DNA from: Austwickia sp.
Lineage (GTDB): Bacteria > Actinomycetota > Actinomycetes > Actinomycetales > Dermatophilaceae
Assembly: GCA_016699675.1 (NCBI GenBank)
Contig: CP064985.1
Span: 1,426,001 to 1,490,000, forward strand
DNA: 64,000 nucleotides
Reading direction: 5' to 3'
The notes under the pieces were generated by a model. The model saw only the letters and a list, made by a program, of their open reading frames with translations. It was not told the DNA's origin and ran no database searches. Shown piece after piece: positions 43,058 through 51,961 of the stretch; position 1 is the first letter of the stretch, and each line of letters begins with the position of its first letter. Both the position numbers and the translations under genes were made by a program.

Positions 43058-44027
43058 GGGTTTCCCCTAGAGATTGGGTGCTACGAAGGCAACAAGGCAG
43101 AGACGACCACGATCGTCCCGATCGTCAAGGGGTTCCAGGCCCGGCACAACCTGAGCGACATGGTGGTCGTCGCTGACGCCGGGATGCTGTCAGCGGGCAA
43201 CTTGAAGGGCCTCGACGAGGCCGGACTGCGGTTCATCGTCGGGTCCCGGGTCACCAAGGCCCCAGCTGATCTGGCCTCGCATTTCCGGTGGCACGGAGAC
43301 GCGTTCACCGACGGGCAGCTCATCGACACGATCACCGCGCGCGTGGCCACCGCCGCCGCGCGTTGCGTCAATGACAGCTCCCAGCGGCCCGAGCCGGTGT
43401 GGGACCCGGCAGTCCACACCCGCTCATGGCGTGCGGTGTGGGCGTACTCCCGCAAACGAGCCACCCGCGACGGGCACACCATGAGGCTGCAGGAAAACCG
43501 CGCCCGGGCCGTCGTCGCCGGCGAGAAGGCCGCGCGCACACCACGATTCGTCACCACGAAGAACGGCACCCAGTCCTTGGACGAGGCGTCCCTGGCTCGA
43601 GCCCGACGCCTCGTGGGCTTGAAAGGGTACGTGACGAACATCCCCACCAACGTCATGCCCGCGGCCGAAGTCATCGCCAGCTACCACGACCTGTGGCAGG
43701 TCGAAGCCTCGTTCCGGATGAGCAAGGCCGACCTGCGAGCCCGCCCCATCTTCCACCACAACCGCGACGCCATCGAGGCCCACCTGACCATCGTCTTCAC
43801 CGCCCTGGCAGTGGCCCGCCACCTCCAGAACAGCACAGGGATGAGTATCAAGAAGATCATCCAGACCCTGCGACCCCTGCGCGATGTGACCATCGCCATC
43901 GCTGGCCAGACCATCACCGCCCATCCCGCGATCCCCGACGACATCCAAGCCGTCATCCACAAGGCGACCCACTAAACCTGTGCAACTCGGGTCAAATGGT
44001 GAGGTAGACGCCACGATTTGAGGCCAA

Positions 44028-44179
44028 GCTGGCTTGACTGCGGACGGTGTGTCTGCCAGAGAGGTGGCGGTTTCAAGGGGTCGGGGTGACACCGTGCTCT
44101 GCCAGGAGCTTTGTGTAGAGTCCCGCCATCCCAGGACAGAAGGCGAAAAATCCAAACTAGGAGGCATCTCGACAAAAGT
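44028..44179. other. Gene-free spacer between the IS element and dnaB
   Basis: These 152 bp hold no credible gene. The sequence is less GC-rich than the rest and could contain the 3' end signals of dnaB, but no clean hairpin was found. Confidence 0.4.
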
Positions 44180-46561
44180 CTAGTAAGTGGTCGCCATGTT
44201 GGTGAAGCGCGAATAATGTCCCTGGAAAGCGACCGTAATGGTCTTGGTCGGGCCGTTTCGGTGCTTGGCCACGATGATGTCGGCCTCCCCCTCCCGGGGA
44301 CTGTCCTGCTCGTACATGGACTCCCGGTGCAGCAACATCACCATGTCGGCGTCCTGCTCGATCGAGTTGTGCACCGCGATCCCGTTGGCGACGAAGTTGT
44401 GCGCGCCGAGCACCGTCGCGTCGTACACCTCCGCCGTCCCATCCGGCTCGACCGCGGCCACCGCGTCCCACATCACGTCGTTGACGGCCGCCAGGTCCAG
44501 GCCGCCGTCCGCGAGCTCGGCGGCGACGGAGGGCAGCGCGCCCTCGTCCGGGGCGTCCGCCAGGACGGCCGCCACGCGATGCCACGAGGCGTCCGCCGCG
44601 CCCGACGTACCGCTCGCCGCCGCGTCGACGCCCGCGCCGACGCGCGTCGGCACCGCGGTCGCCGCCCGCACGATGGACAGCATCCGTACGGCGTCCACCG
44701 CTGCCTCGCCGCGAATCCCGATCTCCTGCAGGAACCGTCGCTGGTCATCCAGCTCGACGATGTCGAGCATCCAGCCCGACTCGTCCCCGACGATCTGGCC
44801 GGTGATCCCGAACCGCAGCAGCAGCAGCGCCACTCGGTCGAGCAACCCCCGGGTCGCCGCGAAGCAGAAGATCTGCCCGCCCGCCTCGTCGTGCGGAAGC
44901 ATCACCCCACCGGCAGCCGAGAAGACCTCCCGTACGAACACCGCAATCTGCCGCTTCGGCAGGTGGAACACCGCCGACGGTACGACGGCGTCGGGCATCG
45001 TCGCGCACACCTGGGCTGCCGCCTCGACATCATCGTCCTCCCAACTCTCGTCGACCTCACTCGGTGCCGACACGTGCCGGGGGACGGCGAGCCGGTCCCC
45101 CGCGGAGAGCTCGCCGAGCGACCGCCACCCGTCGTACGTCAGGAACGGGTGGTTCGCGGTCGCCCGCACCGTCCGCCCGGACGCGGTGGTCAGCCGAAAC
45201 ACCGGCCGCGTCCCCGTGGGGAAGGCGTGGGTGAGCGGCCGCGGCACGTAGCGCAGCGAGGAGTCCAACGCCCACACCGGTACGTCGCGGGCGCCTCCGG
45301 CGACCAGCTCCCCGATCGAGACCTCCGCACCGGTGTCGGCCCGCAGGAGCCGCGTCTCCCCGGTGAGGCAGCCCGACTCGCGCAGGTCACTGACCTGCGG
45401 CTTCTTGTCGGTACGCTGCTCGGGTCCCCGGTTGAGCTGGGACAGCGCCACCACGGGCACCTCCAGCTCCTTGGCCAGTAGCTTCAGCGCGCGGGAGAAC
45501 TCCGACACCTCCTGTTGTCGGCTTTCCACCTTCTTGCCGCTCGACATCAGCTGCAGGTAGTCGATGATCACCAGCCGCAGATTGTTGCGCTGCTTCAGCC
45601 GCCGGCACTTCGCCCGGATCTCCATCAGCGACATGTTCGGCGAGTCGTCGATGAACAACGGCGCCGCGTCGAATTCCGACGCCAACCGAGCCAGCTTCTC
45701 CCAGTCCCGATCCTCCAGCTTGCCGCGCCGAATCTTCTGCAGGTTGATCCCCGCCTCAGCCGAGATCAAGCGCATCGTGATCTCCGAGCGGCTCATTTCG
45801 AGCGAGAACACCACGGTCGCCTGCTGGTGCTTGATCGCCGCGGCCCGCGCAAAATCGAGTGCCAGGGTCGATTTGCCGACAGCTGGTCTGGCCGCGATCA
45901 CGATCATCTGCCCGGGGTGCAGGCCGTTGGTCAGCTCGTCGAGTTCGGCGAAGCCCGTAGGCACGCCGATCATCTCGCCGCTGGCGCCGCCGGCGGCCTC
46001 GATCTCGTCGTACGTCGGCTCGAGCAGATCGCGCAGCAGGTGATAGTCCTCGCCGCCGCGCTTGTCGGCGACGGCGTACACCTCCGCCTGCGCCGCGTTG
46101 ACGATGTCCTCGACATCGCCGCCACCCTGGCCGTAGCCCATCTGCACGATGCGGGTGCCGGCATCGACAAGCCGGCGCAGCGTGGCCCGCTCGGCCACGA
46201 TCTCCGCGTAGTAGCCCGCGTTCGCCGCCGTCGGCACCGCCTGGATCAGCTGGTGCAGGTAGGCCTGCCCGCCGATCCGGCCCAGGTCACCGCGCTTGGT
46301 CAGCTCGTCGGAGACCGTGATCGCGTCGGCCGGTTCGCCGCGTCCGTAGAGGTTGAGGATCGCGTCGTAGATCAGCTCGTGCGCGGGCCGGTAGAAGTCG
46401 GTGGACCGCAGCGTCTCGACGCAGTCCGCGATCGCGTCCTTGGACAGCAGCATCCCGCCGAGCACGGACTGCTCCGCGTGCACGTCCTGCGGGGGCATGC
46501 GGTCCGTCGGGTCGCCCGCGGAATACCCCGCGAAGTCCTTCTCCAGCTCGGAGAGCGACAC
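44180..46561 (-). CDS. dnaB: Replicative DNA helicase DnaB containing an intein
   Basis: The 793-residue precursor starts at GTG 46561 (MSLSELEKDF), preceded by GAAGGGGG; an open frame to 46636 is not needed. The N-terminal domain begins PPQDVHAEQSVLGGMLLS, and the RecA-like domain has Walker A ARPAVGKST, LRLVIIDYLQLM and SQLNRGPEQR. After DLRESG an intein of 335 residues interrupts, and the C-extein resumes SIEQDADMVMLLHRES and ends with the conserved GPTKTITVAFQGHYSRF. Removing the intein gives a 458-residue helicase, the usual length. DnaB unwinds DNA at the replication fork, so splicing must be efficient for viability. A MATE gene lies upstream on the other strand, a common actinobacterial neighbour. 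Confidence 0.97.
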   Translation of the reverse strand: MSLSELEKDFAGYSAGDPTDRMPPQDVHAEQSVLGGMLLSKDAIADCVETLRSTDFYRPAHELIYDAILNLYGRGEPADAITVSDELTKRGDLGRIGGQAYLHQLIQAVPTAANAGYYAEIVAERATLRRLVDAGTRIVQMGYGQGGGDVEDIVNAAQAEVYAVADKRGGEDYHLLRDLLEPTYDEIEAAGGASGEMIGVPTGFAELDELTNGLHPGQMIVIAARPAVGKSTLALDFARAAAIKHQQATVVFSLEMSRSEITMRLISAEAGINLQKIRRGKLEDRDWEKLARLASEFDAAPLFIDDSPNMSLMEIRAKCRRLKQRNNLRLVIIDYLQLMSSGKKVESRQQEVSEFSRALKLLAKELEVPVVALSQLNRGPEQRTDKKPQVSDLRESGCLTGETRLLRADTGAEVSIGELVAGGARDVPVWALDSSLRYVPRPLTHAFPTGTRPVFRLTTASGRTVRATANHPFLTYDGWRSLGELSAGDRLAVPRHVSAPSEVDESWEDDDVEAAAQVCATMPDAVVPSAVFHLPKRQIAVFVREVFSAAGGVMLPHDEAGGQIFCFAATRGLLDRVALLLLRFGITGQIVGDESGWMLDIVELDDQRRFLQEIGIRGEAAVDAVRMLSIVRAATAVPTRVGAGVDAAASGTSGAADASWHRVAAVLADAPDEGALPSVAAELADGGLDLAAVNDVMWDAVAAVEPDGTAEVYDATVLGAHNFVANGIAVHNSIEQDADMVMLLHRESMYEQDSPREGEADIIVAKHRNGPTKTITVAFQGHYSRFTNMATTY
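44366..45370 (-). other. DnaB intein (335 residues), endonuclease region decayed
   Basis: The intein begins with Cys1 (CLTGETRLLRADTG, block A) and has block B RATANHPFLTYDGWRSL (TxxH), block F VYDATVLGAHNFVANG and block G IAVHN, followed by Ser+1 of the C-extein. All splicing residues (Cys1, block B Thr/His, penultimate His, Asn335, Ser+1) are present. It occupies the same ESG/SIEQD site as the Synechocystis and Rhodothermus DnaB inteins. Between blocks B and F about 200 residues remain, but no LAGLIDADG motif was recognised; DDDVEAAAQV sits where the first would be. It looks like a splicing-competent intein whose homing endonuclease is degenerate. Confidence 0.95.
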
Positions 46562-47475
46562 CGGCGAACACCCCCTTCCCAGCTCGAGCGACAGTGCAGG
46601 GACACCGACCCACCGCGGCGACACCCACGCGGGCACGCGGGCGAGGCTCGAATGTCATCAGTGTGACTTCGTGCGCCGACAACGCCACGACCAGCAGTTT
46701 TTCCGGTGATCCGGGAGCTGACCGTGGGCGCGACGACGCACCCGGTCCAGGTCGAAACTGGCTTGTCGCACGCGGGGCGGTGAAACAGGTCGCGCCGGCC
46801 AGGAGGGGTAAAGAGAAGGTACGGCGCAGCCCGGCGAAGGCTCAAGAACCCCTGTGGAACACCCTGTGCGCGACCTGGGGACAACCGCGCCCCCGCCGGT
46901 GCACAACCCCACCGGCCTGTGGAGATCGTTGTTGACGACACACCCGACCGACGTGCGGCGGTCGCGCCTGACCGGCATCGTTGCCGTCCACCGGCTGTTG
47001 ATCCGAGGACTTTTGTCCCGACCGGAGCCCGTGAGACAGATCGTCCCGATATTCGGACTGGACAGCGCTGGGGCCATACCCGGTCGCACAATCCCCGCCA
47101 GCCCGGGCAAGAGGCGCTGCGAGAGCGCCGACGGGCCTGTGGACGAGGGTGTGGATAGTCGCCGGAGCAGCCGCGACAGAGCGCGATTCACCCTCCTCCT
47201 CGAACACGAAGGCCCTCGTGGCGGCCCGCTTTCGGCGTTTCGGTCAACACCGCGTCAAATCCGCAGTTCACGCGCCGCCTGGGGATAACACCATCGGCGT
47301 GGCGCGCGTCACCCGTGGTCGCAGCCGTCACATCCGTCCCACCCGCCGGCTGCGCAGTGTCCTTTTTGCGCGGCGGGCCCGTCGCTTTTCCAATGTGAGT
47401 GAACGGCGTTAACGCAACGACTTGCCCGTCGGCCGCGGTCCGGCAAAGCCACCGCGCGATGGCTATTCTTCGGCG
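46562..47475. other. Gene-free dnaB/MATE intergenic region with DnaA-box-like 9-mers
   Basis: No credible gene was found in these 914 bp. Between 46853 and 47288 six 9-mers resemble the DnaA box TGTGGA(T/C)AA, all on the + strand in that orientation: TGTGGAACA (46853), TGGGGACAA (46876), TGTGGAGAT (46918), TGTGGACGA (47138), TGTGGATAG (47150) and TGGGGATAA (47280). None is a perfect consensus. dnaA and dnaN are absent, so this is not shown to be oriC; control of dnaB or DnaA titration is possible. Confidence 0.4.
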
Positions 47476-48831
47476 GTGAGCAGCGAGCCGCGCGGCGGGG
47501 GCACCCCGGACCACCGCCGCGCCATCCTGCACCTCGCGGTGCCCGCCCTCCTCACCCTGATCGCCGAGCCCGTCTTCCTGCTCGCCGACTCGGCCATCAT
47601 CGGGCACCTCGGCACCACCGAGCTCGCCGGGTTGGGCATCGCCGGAGCCGCCCTGGCCACCGCCGCCGGGCTGTTCGTCTTCCTCGCTTACGGCACCACG
47701 GCGGTCGTCTCCCGCGCCCTCGGCGCCGGCAGCGAGCGGGACGCCGTCAGCGCGGGGCTCGACGGCGTCTGGTTGGCCGCGGCCCTCGGACTCGCCGGCG
47801 GCGCCATCGCCTTCGTCGCGGCCGAACCGATCTGCGCCGCGTTCGGCCCCTCGCCCCCGGTTCTCGCGGCGGCGACCATCTACCTGCGCATCAGCGCCCT
47901 CGGCCTGCCCGCCATGCTGCTCGTCCTGGCCACCACCGGCATCCTCCGCGGACTCCAGGACACCCGCACCCCGCTGATCGTCACGACCGCCGCCTGCACC
48001 GGGAACGTCGTCCTCAACCTCGCGCTGGTGTACGGGGCAGGACTCGGCATCGCGGGCTCCGCCTGGGGCACGGTCATCGCCCAATCCGCCATGGCACTGG
48101 CCTTGCTCGTCGTCGTCGGCCGCGCCGGACACCGCCTCCGCGCCCCGCTGCGGCCGCATCCCCGCCGCATCGCCCGGGCCGCCCGCGACGGCGTACCGCT
48201 CCTCGTCCGCACCCTCGCCCTGCGCGGTGTCCTGCTCCTGGCGACCTGGGCGGCTGCCGCGCTCGGCGACGTACCCCTGGCCGCCTACCAGGTCACCAGC
48301 ACCATCTGGACCTTCCTCACCTTCGCCCTCGACGCCCTCGCCATCGCCGGCCAGGCCCTCGTCGGGCGCGCCCTGGGCGCCGGCGACGTCGCCGGGGCCC
48401 GCGCGATGACCGGCGTCATGACCCGGTGGGGGCTGCTGTGCGGCGCCGCGCTCGGCGTACTCGTCCTCGCCACCCACACCGTGCTGCCCGCCCTGTTCAC
48501 CCCCGACCCCCGCACCGCGGCCGCCCTCGCGGCCGGGCTCGTCGTCATCGCGCTCTGCCAGCCGATCTCCGGGGTCGCGTTCGTGCTGGACGGCGTCCTC
48601 ATCGGCGCCGGCGACGCCCGCTGGCTGGCGATCGCGCAGACGGGATTGCTGGTGGCGTACGCCCCCCTCGCCCTCGCCGTCCACCACGCCGCCCCCACGC
48701 TCGCCGCCGCGGGGGATCGGGTCGCCGTCGCCACCCTGTGGGCGGCCTTCGTCGCCTTCATGGGCCTGCGCGCCGTCCTGCTGGTCCGCCGCGCCCGCAG
48801 CGACGCCTGGCTGGTCACGGGAGCCCGGTAG
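47476..48831 (+). CDS. MATE-family multidrug/metabolite efflux transporter
   Basis: This 451-residue protein has 12 hydrophobic segments arranged as two six-helix halves, starting ILHLAVPALLTLIAEPVFLLADSAIIGHLG, which is the MATE (DinF-type) entry with the conserved Pro and Asp. The second half has PLAAYQVTSTIWTFLTFALDALAIAGQALVGRALG. MATE proteins export cationic drugs or metabolites using H+ or Na+ gradients. GTG 47476 was chosen over a more upstream ATG-like codon because TATTCT (47464-47469) forms a -10 seven bases before it, implying a leaderless mRNA. The position next to dnaB recurs in actinobacteria. Confidence 0.93.
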   Translation: MSSEPRGGGTPDHRRAILHLAVPALLTLIAEPVFLLADSAIIGHLGTTELAGLGIAGAALATAAGLFVFLAYGTTAVVSRALGAGSERDAVSAGLDGVWLAAALGLAGGAIAFVAAEPICAAFGPSPPVLAAATIYLRISALGLPAMLLVLATTGILRGLQDTRTPLIVTTAACTGNVVLNLALVYGAGLGIAGSAWGTVIAQSAMALALLVVVGRAGHRLRAPLRPHPRRIARAARDGVPLLVRTLALRGVLLLATWAAAALGDVPLAAYQVTSTIWTFLTFALDALAIAGQALVGRALGAGDVAGARAMTGVMTRWGLLCGAALGVLVLATHTVLPALFTPDPRTAAALAAGLVVIALCQPISGVAFVLDGVLIGAGDARWLAIAQTGLLVAYAPLALAVHHAAPTLAAAGDRVAVATLWAAFVAFMGLRAVLLVRRARSDAWLVTGAR

Positions 48832-48880
48832 CGGCCCGAGAACCACCCCCGCCGCTGCCGCCACCCCCTAGAGTGCGGGC

Positions 48881-49864
48881 ATGCGCACGACAGTTTTGGG
48901 GGCCGGCTCGTGGGGTACCGCTCTCGGCCGCCTCCTCGCCGACAAGGGTGACGACGTGCGGATGTGGGACATCGACCCGGGCCCCCTCGGGACGATCAGC
49001 GACAAGCACGAGAACAGCCGCTACCTGCCCGGCGTCGTGCTGCCCGACTCGATGGTCGGCGAGCCGGACCTGACCCGCGCGCTCGAGGGCGCCGAACTCG
49101 TCGTGCTCGCGGTCCCCTCCTTCGCCATGCGCTCCGCCGCACAGAACATCGCGGACCGGCTCCCCGACGACGTCCTGCTCTGCTCGGTGACGAAGGGCGT
49201 CGAGGTGGACACCCTGATGACCATGCACGAGGTCCTCAAGGACGTCCTGCCGCCGCGCCACCACGCCGGGCTCGCCGTGCTGTCCGGCCCGTCGTTCGCC
49301 GTCGACGTCGCCCACCAGATGCCCACCGCGGTCACCATCGCCGCCGAATCCGAAGACGTCGCCGTCCGCGTGCAGGAGGCGTTCTACTCCACGTTCTTCC
49401 GCCCGTACACCAGCACCGACGTCATGGGTGTCGAACTCGGCGGCTGCACCAAGAACGTCGTGGCCATCGCCACCGGATTCGCCGTCGGCTCCGGCGTCAC
49501 CACCAACGGCACCGCCGCCCTGATGACCCGCGGCCTCGCCGAGACCTCCGCCCTCGCCGCCCGCCGCGGCGGCCGCCCCGAGACCATGCAGGGCCTCGCC
49601 GGGTTCGGCGATCTGTTCCTGACCTGCTCCTCCACGAAGTCCCGCAACTACCGGGTCGGCTTCGCCCTCGGCTCGGGACGCACGCTGGAGGACATCCAGG
49701 CCGAGCTCGGCCAGGTCGCCGAGGGCGTCCACAACGCCAAGAGCGTGCACCTGATGGCCGCCGAATACGACGTGCCGATGCCCGTCTCGGAGGCCGTCTA
49801 CGGGCTCATCTACGAAGGCCTGCCCGCCGACCAGGTCCTGCCCGCGCTGCTCGGAATCGGCTGA
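48881..49864 (+). CDS. gpsA: Glycerol-3-phosphate dehydrogenase [NAD(P)+]
   Basis: This 327-residue protein begins MRTTVLGAGSWGTALGRLLA, the NAD(P)-binding Rossmann motif. VLAVPSFAMR, CSVTKGVE, VLSGPSFAVDVA and LGGCTKNVVAIATGF carry the catalytic Lys (K191) of the GpsA family, and the C-terminus has GLAGFGDLFLTCSSTKSRNYRVG. GpsA reduces dihydroxyacetone phosphate to sn-glycerol 3-phosphate for phospholipid synthesis in the cytoplasm. The usual GALKNV is GGCTKNV here, a mild variation. A TAGAGT hexamer about seven bases before the ATG suggests another leaderless promoter. The GntR gene follows after 28 bp. Confidence 0.96.
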   Translation: MRTTVLGAGSWGTALGRLLADKGDDVRMWDIDPGPLGTISDKHENSRYLPGVVLPDSMVGEPDLTRALEGAELVVLAVPSFAMRSAAQNIADRLPDDVLLCSVTKGVEVDTLMTMHEVLKDVLPPRHHAGLAVLSGPSFAVDVAHQMPTAVTIAAESEDVAVRVQEAFYSTFFRPYTSTDVMGVELGGCTKNVVAIATGFAVGSGVTTNGTAALMTRGLAETSALAARRGGRPETMQGLAGFGDLFLTCSSTKSRNYRVGFALGSGRTLEDIQAELGQVAEGVHNAKSVHLMAAEYDVPMPVSEAVYGLIYEGLPADQVLPALLGIG

Positions 49865-49892
49865 CTGCCGGCGGTCGACGTACCCTGGGGCC

Positions 49893-50645
49893 GTGACCGT
49901 CCAGCTGCCCGTCGCGCTCGACCGCGGCAGCGACGTGCCCCTCTACCTGCAGCTCTCGCAGCAACTCCTGGCCGGCATCGAGCACGGCCGCGTCCAGCCC
50001 GGCGACCCGTTCGAGACCGAGGTCGACCTGGCCCGCCGGCTGCGACTGTCCCGCCCGACCGTACGCCGGGCCATCGCCGTCCTCGTCGACCGCGGGCTGC
50101 TCGTCCGGCGCCGTGGGGTCGGCACCGTGGTCGCCGCCGGCGGGGTGCAACAGCACGCCGAACTGAACAGCCTCTACGACGACCTTGCCGCCGAACGCCG
50201 TTCTCCCCGAACGGAATTGCTCGATCTCGACACCTCGACGGTGTGGCCGCGCGCCGCCACCGTGTTGGGGTTGCCGCCGCGGACCCGCCTCGTGCACGTG
50301 ACCCGGCTGCGCTACGTGGGCGCCCTGCCGCTGGCGATCCTGGAGAACTGGCTCCCGCCGGACACCCCGGCGCTGCCCGCGCTGGTGCCCGGCCGGCTGG
50401 AGCGGGAGGGGATGTACGAGATCCTGCGCGCCCAGGGCCTGGCTCCGCACACCGCGCAGCAGACCTTCGGCGCCCGCAATGCCACCGGCGCGGAGCGGCG
50501 CCTCCTGGGCCTGACCAGGGCCGACCCCCTGCTCACCATGTGGCGCAACGCGTTCGACGCCAGCGGCCGGATCATCGAGTGCGGCGACCACCGCTACCGC
50601 GGGGACCAATACACGATCTCGGTCCAGGTCGCCCTCGGCGACTGA
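49893..50645 (+). CDS. GntR-family regulator with UTRA effector domain
   Basis: This 250-residue protein has an N-terminal winged helix (VPLYLQLSQQLLAGIEHGRVQPGDPFETEVDLARRLRLSRPTVRRAIAVLVDRGLLVRRRGVGT) and a C-terminal UTRA domain (residues ~90-245, including LVHVTRLRYVGALPLAILENWLP and RIIECGDHRYRGDQYTISVQV). HutC-type GntR regulators bind small ligands such as sugars or amino-acid derivatives. The ligand is unknown; no transporter or catabolic operon is adjacent. GTG 49893 follows the gpsA stop by 28 bp. The last codons form the first unit of a 25-bp tandem repeat. Confidence 0.93.
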   Translation: MTVQLPVALDRGSDVPLYLQLSQQLLAGIEHGRVQPGDPFETEVDLARRLRLSRPTVRRAIAVLVDRGLLVRRRGVGTVVAAGGVQQHAELNSLYDDLAAERRSPRTELLDLDTSTVWPRAATVLGLPPRTRLVHVTRLRYVGALPLAILENWLPPDTPALPALVPGRLEREGMYEILRAQGLAPHTAQQTFGARNATGAERRLLGLTRADPLLTMWRNAFDASGRIIECGDHRYRGDQYTISVQVALGD

Positions 50646-50727
50646 CCCGAGCGTCGCGCTCGGCGACTGACCGCAGCGTCGCCCTCGGCGACGGACCCGC
50701 GCGTCGACTTCGCCGACCGAGCCTCCC
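50628..50727 (+). repeat. 25-bp tandem repeat at the end of the GntR gene
   Basis: Units starting GTCGCSCTCGGCGACTGACC begin at 50628, 50653 and 50678, with a degenerate fourth at 50703. The first unit encodes the last residues VALGD and the stop codon, so the gene end with its TGA has been duplicated downstream. No spacers are present, so this is not a CRISPR array. Confidence 0.8.
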
Positions 50728-50861
50728 CGCAGCGCGCCGACACCCCGGCGCGGCCCGCCCGTAGCCCCGGTGCGGTTACGCGCCGCGATCAATGCCCCCG
50801 ATCCGGCCGCCGAATACCCCGATCCGGTCGGTAATGATCGTCGCCAGGAACGGCGGACCGC

Positions 50862-51878
50862 TCAGCCGGCGAAGCCGTTCGGGTTGGCCGACTGCCATTT
50901 CCACGACGAGGCGCAGATGTCGTCCAGGGTCCGGGTGGCCCGCCAGCCCAGCTCCCGCTCGGCGAGCGCCGGGTCGGCGAAGGAGGCCGCCACATCACCC
51001 GCGCGCCGGGCCACCACCTCGTACGGCAACTCGCGCCCGCACGCCCGCTCGAACGCCGCCAGCAGCTGCAGCACCGAGGTCCCCTGGCCCGTCCCCAGGT
51101 TCCACGTCGAGACCGGCCGGTCGAGCCGCGCAAGGGCGTCCAGCGCGGCGACGTGGCCCGCGGCGAGGTCGTCGACGTGGATGTAGTCGCGCACGCCCGT
51201 GCCGTCGACCGTCGGGTAGTCCCCCCCGAACACGGCCAGCTTCTCCCGCCGGCCCACCGCGACCTGCGCGATGAACGGCAGCAGGTTGTTCGGGACGCCG
51301 GTGGGGTCCTCGCCGATCCGCCCGGAGGGGTGCGCGCCCACGGGGTTGAAGTAGCGCAGCAACGCGATCCGCCATGACTCGTCCGAGACCGCCACATCTC
51401 GGAGGATCTGCTCGATCATCACCTTGGTCCAGCCGTACGGGTTCGTCGCCGACGTGGGCAGCTCCTCCGGGAAGGGAGGCTCTGCGGCCGGCCCGTACAC
51501 GGTCGCCGAGGAGGAGAACACCAAGGACCGTACGTCGTGCGCGGTCATCGCCTCGACCAGCGAAAGCGTCGAGCCGATGTTGTTGCGGTAGTAGTCCAGC
51601 GGCTTGGCGACGCTCTCGCCGACTGCCTTGAACCCGGCGAAGTGGATGACCGCGTCGATCCGCTCGGCGGCGAACAGGGCGCGGGTGGCCGCGCGGTCCT
51701 CCAGGGTGAACCGGTGCACCGGGATCGGCCGGGCGGCCAGCTCCTCCAGCCGCGGCGCGACCGCCGGGGAGGCGTTGCTGAAGTCGTCGACCACGACCAC
51801 GTCGTGACCGGACCCCAGCAGTTGCAGGACCGTGTGGGAACCGATGTAGCCGCAGCCGCCCGTGACCAGCACTCGCAT
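50862..51878 (-). CDS. galE: UDP-glucose 4-epimerase
   Basis: This 338-residue extended short-chain dehydrogenase/reductase begins MRVLVTGGCGYIGSHTVLQL, the NAD-binding GxxGxxG motif. It has VIHFAGFKAVGES, SSSATVYG and the catalytic YxxxK in NPYGWTKVMIE, then LRYFNPVGAHPSGRIGEDP and VRDYIHVDDLAAGH, all GalE hallmarks. It interconverts UDP-glucose and UDP-galactose, supplying galactose for surface glycans. It stands at the left end of the leftward polysaccharide region and probably feeds it, although 83 bp and a divergent composition separate it from the next gene. ATG 51878 is clear. Confidence 0.96.
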   Translation of the reverse strand: MRVLVTGGCGYIGSHTVLQLLGSGHDVVVVDDFSNASPAVAPRLEELAARPIPVHRFTLEDRAATRALFAAERIDAVIHFAGFKAVGESVAKPLDYYRNNIGSTLSLVEAMTAHDVRSLVFSSSATVYGPAAEPPFPEELPTSATNPYGWTKVMIEQILRDVAVSDESWRIALLRYFNPVGAHPSGRIGEDPTGVPNNLLPFIAQVAVGRREKLAVFGGDYPTVDGTGVRDYIHVDDLAAGHVAALDALARLDRPVSTWNLGTGQGTSVLQLLAAFERACGRELPYEVVARRAGDVAASFADPALAERELGWRATRTLDDICASSWKWQSANPNGFAG

Positions 51879-51961
51879 GGTTCGAGTCTAAGCCGCCCCG
51901 TCCGAGACGGCCGCCGGCCGAACCGCCGGCCGAGGCACCAGCCGAACCGCCACTCGAGGCG

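Larger units (their letters stand above)
40963..43975 (+). pseudogene. IS1634-family transposase, disrupted
   Basis: The 5' part (from GTG 40963, FLRKVRTASGATAVQIAERV, later VLYDVTTLYFEAE with a catalytic Asp region and PQIVVGLLVDRAG) stops being native at 41589. The 3' part resumes at 43058 with FPLEIGCYEGNKAETTTIV and ends KATH at 43975, including YHDLWQVEASFRMSK with the catalytic Glu of the DDE set. Removing bases 41590-43057 rejoins the frame exactly: VDRAG then FPLEIG. Only the IS256 insertion breaks the gene, so the element was intact when hit. Confidence 0.9.
40837..44027 (+). mobile_element. IS1634-family element, split by an IS256-family insertion
   Basis: An 11-bp perfect inverted repeat (TTGGCCTCAAA at 40837-40847, its complement at 44017-44027) encloses the interrupted IS1634-type transposase. 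Without the nested IS256 element and its duplicated 8 bp the unit would be about 1.72 kb, normal for this family. A second, imperfect pair (ACCTGACTTGCACATGT near 40847 and ACCTGTGCAACTCGGGT near 43976) lies inside. No target duplication was seen, so the ends are approximate. It separates brxHI from dnaB. Confidence 0.7.

Noticed and set aside
46562..47475. Chromosomal replication origin
   Set aside because: DnaA-like 9-mers are all imperfect and dnaA, dnaN, recF and gyrB are absent, so only a weaker claim is made.
50628..50727. CRISPR array
   Set aside because: Repeats are contiguous without spacers and no cas genes are present anywhere in the window.
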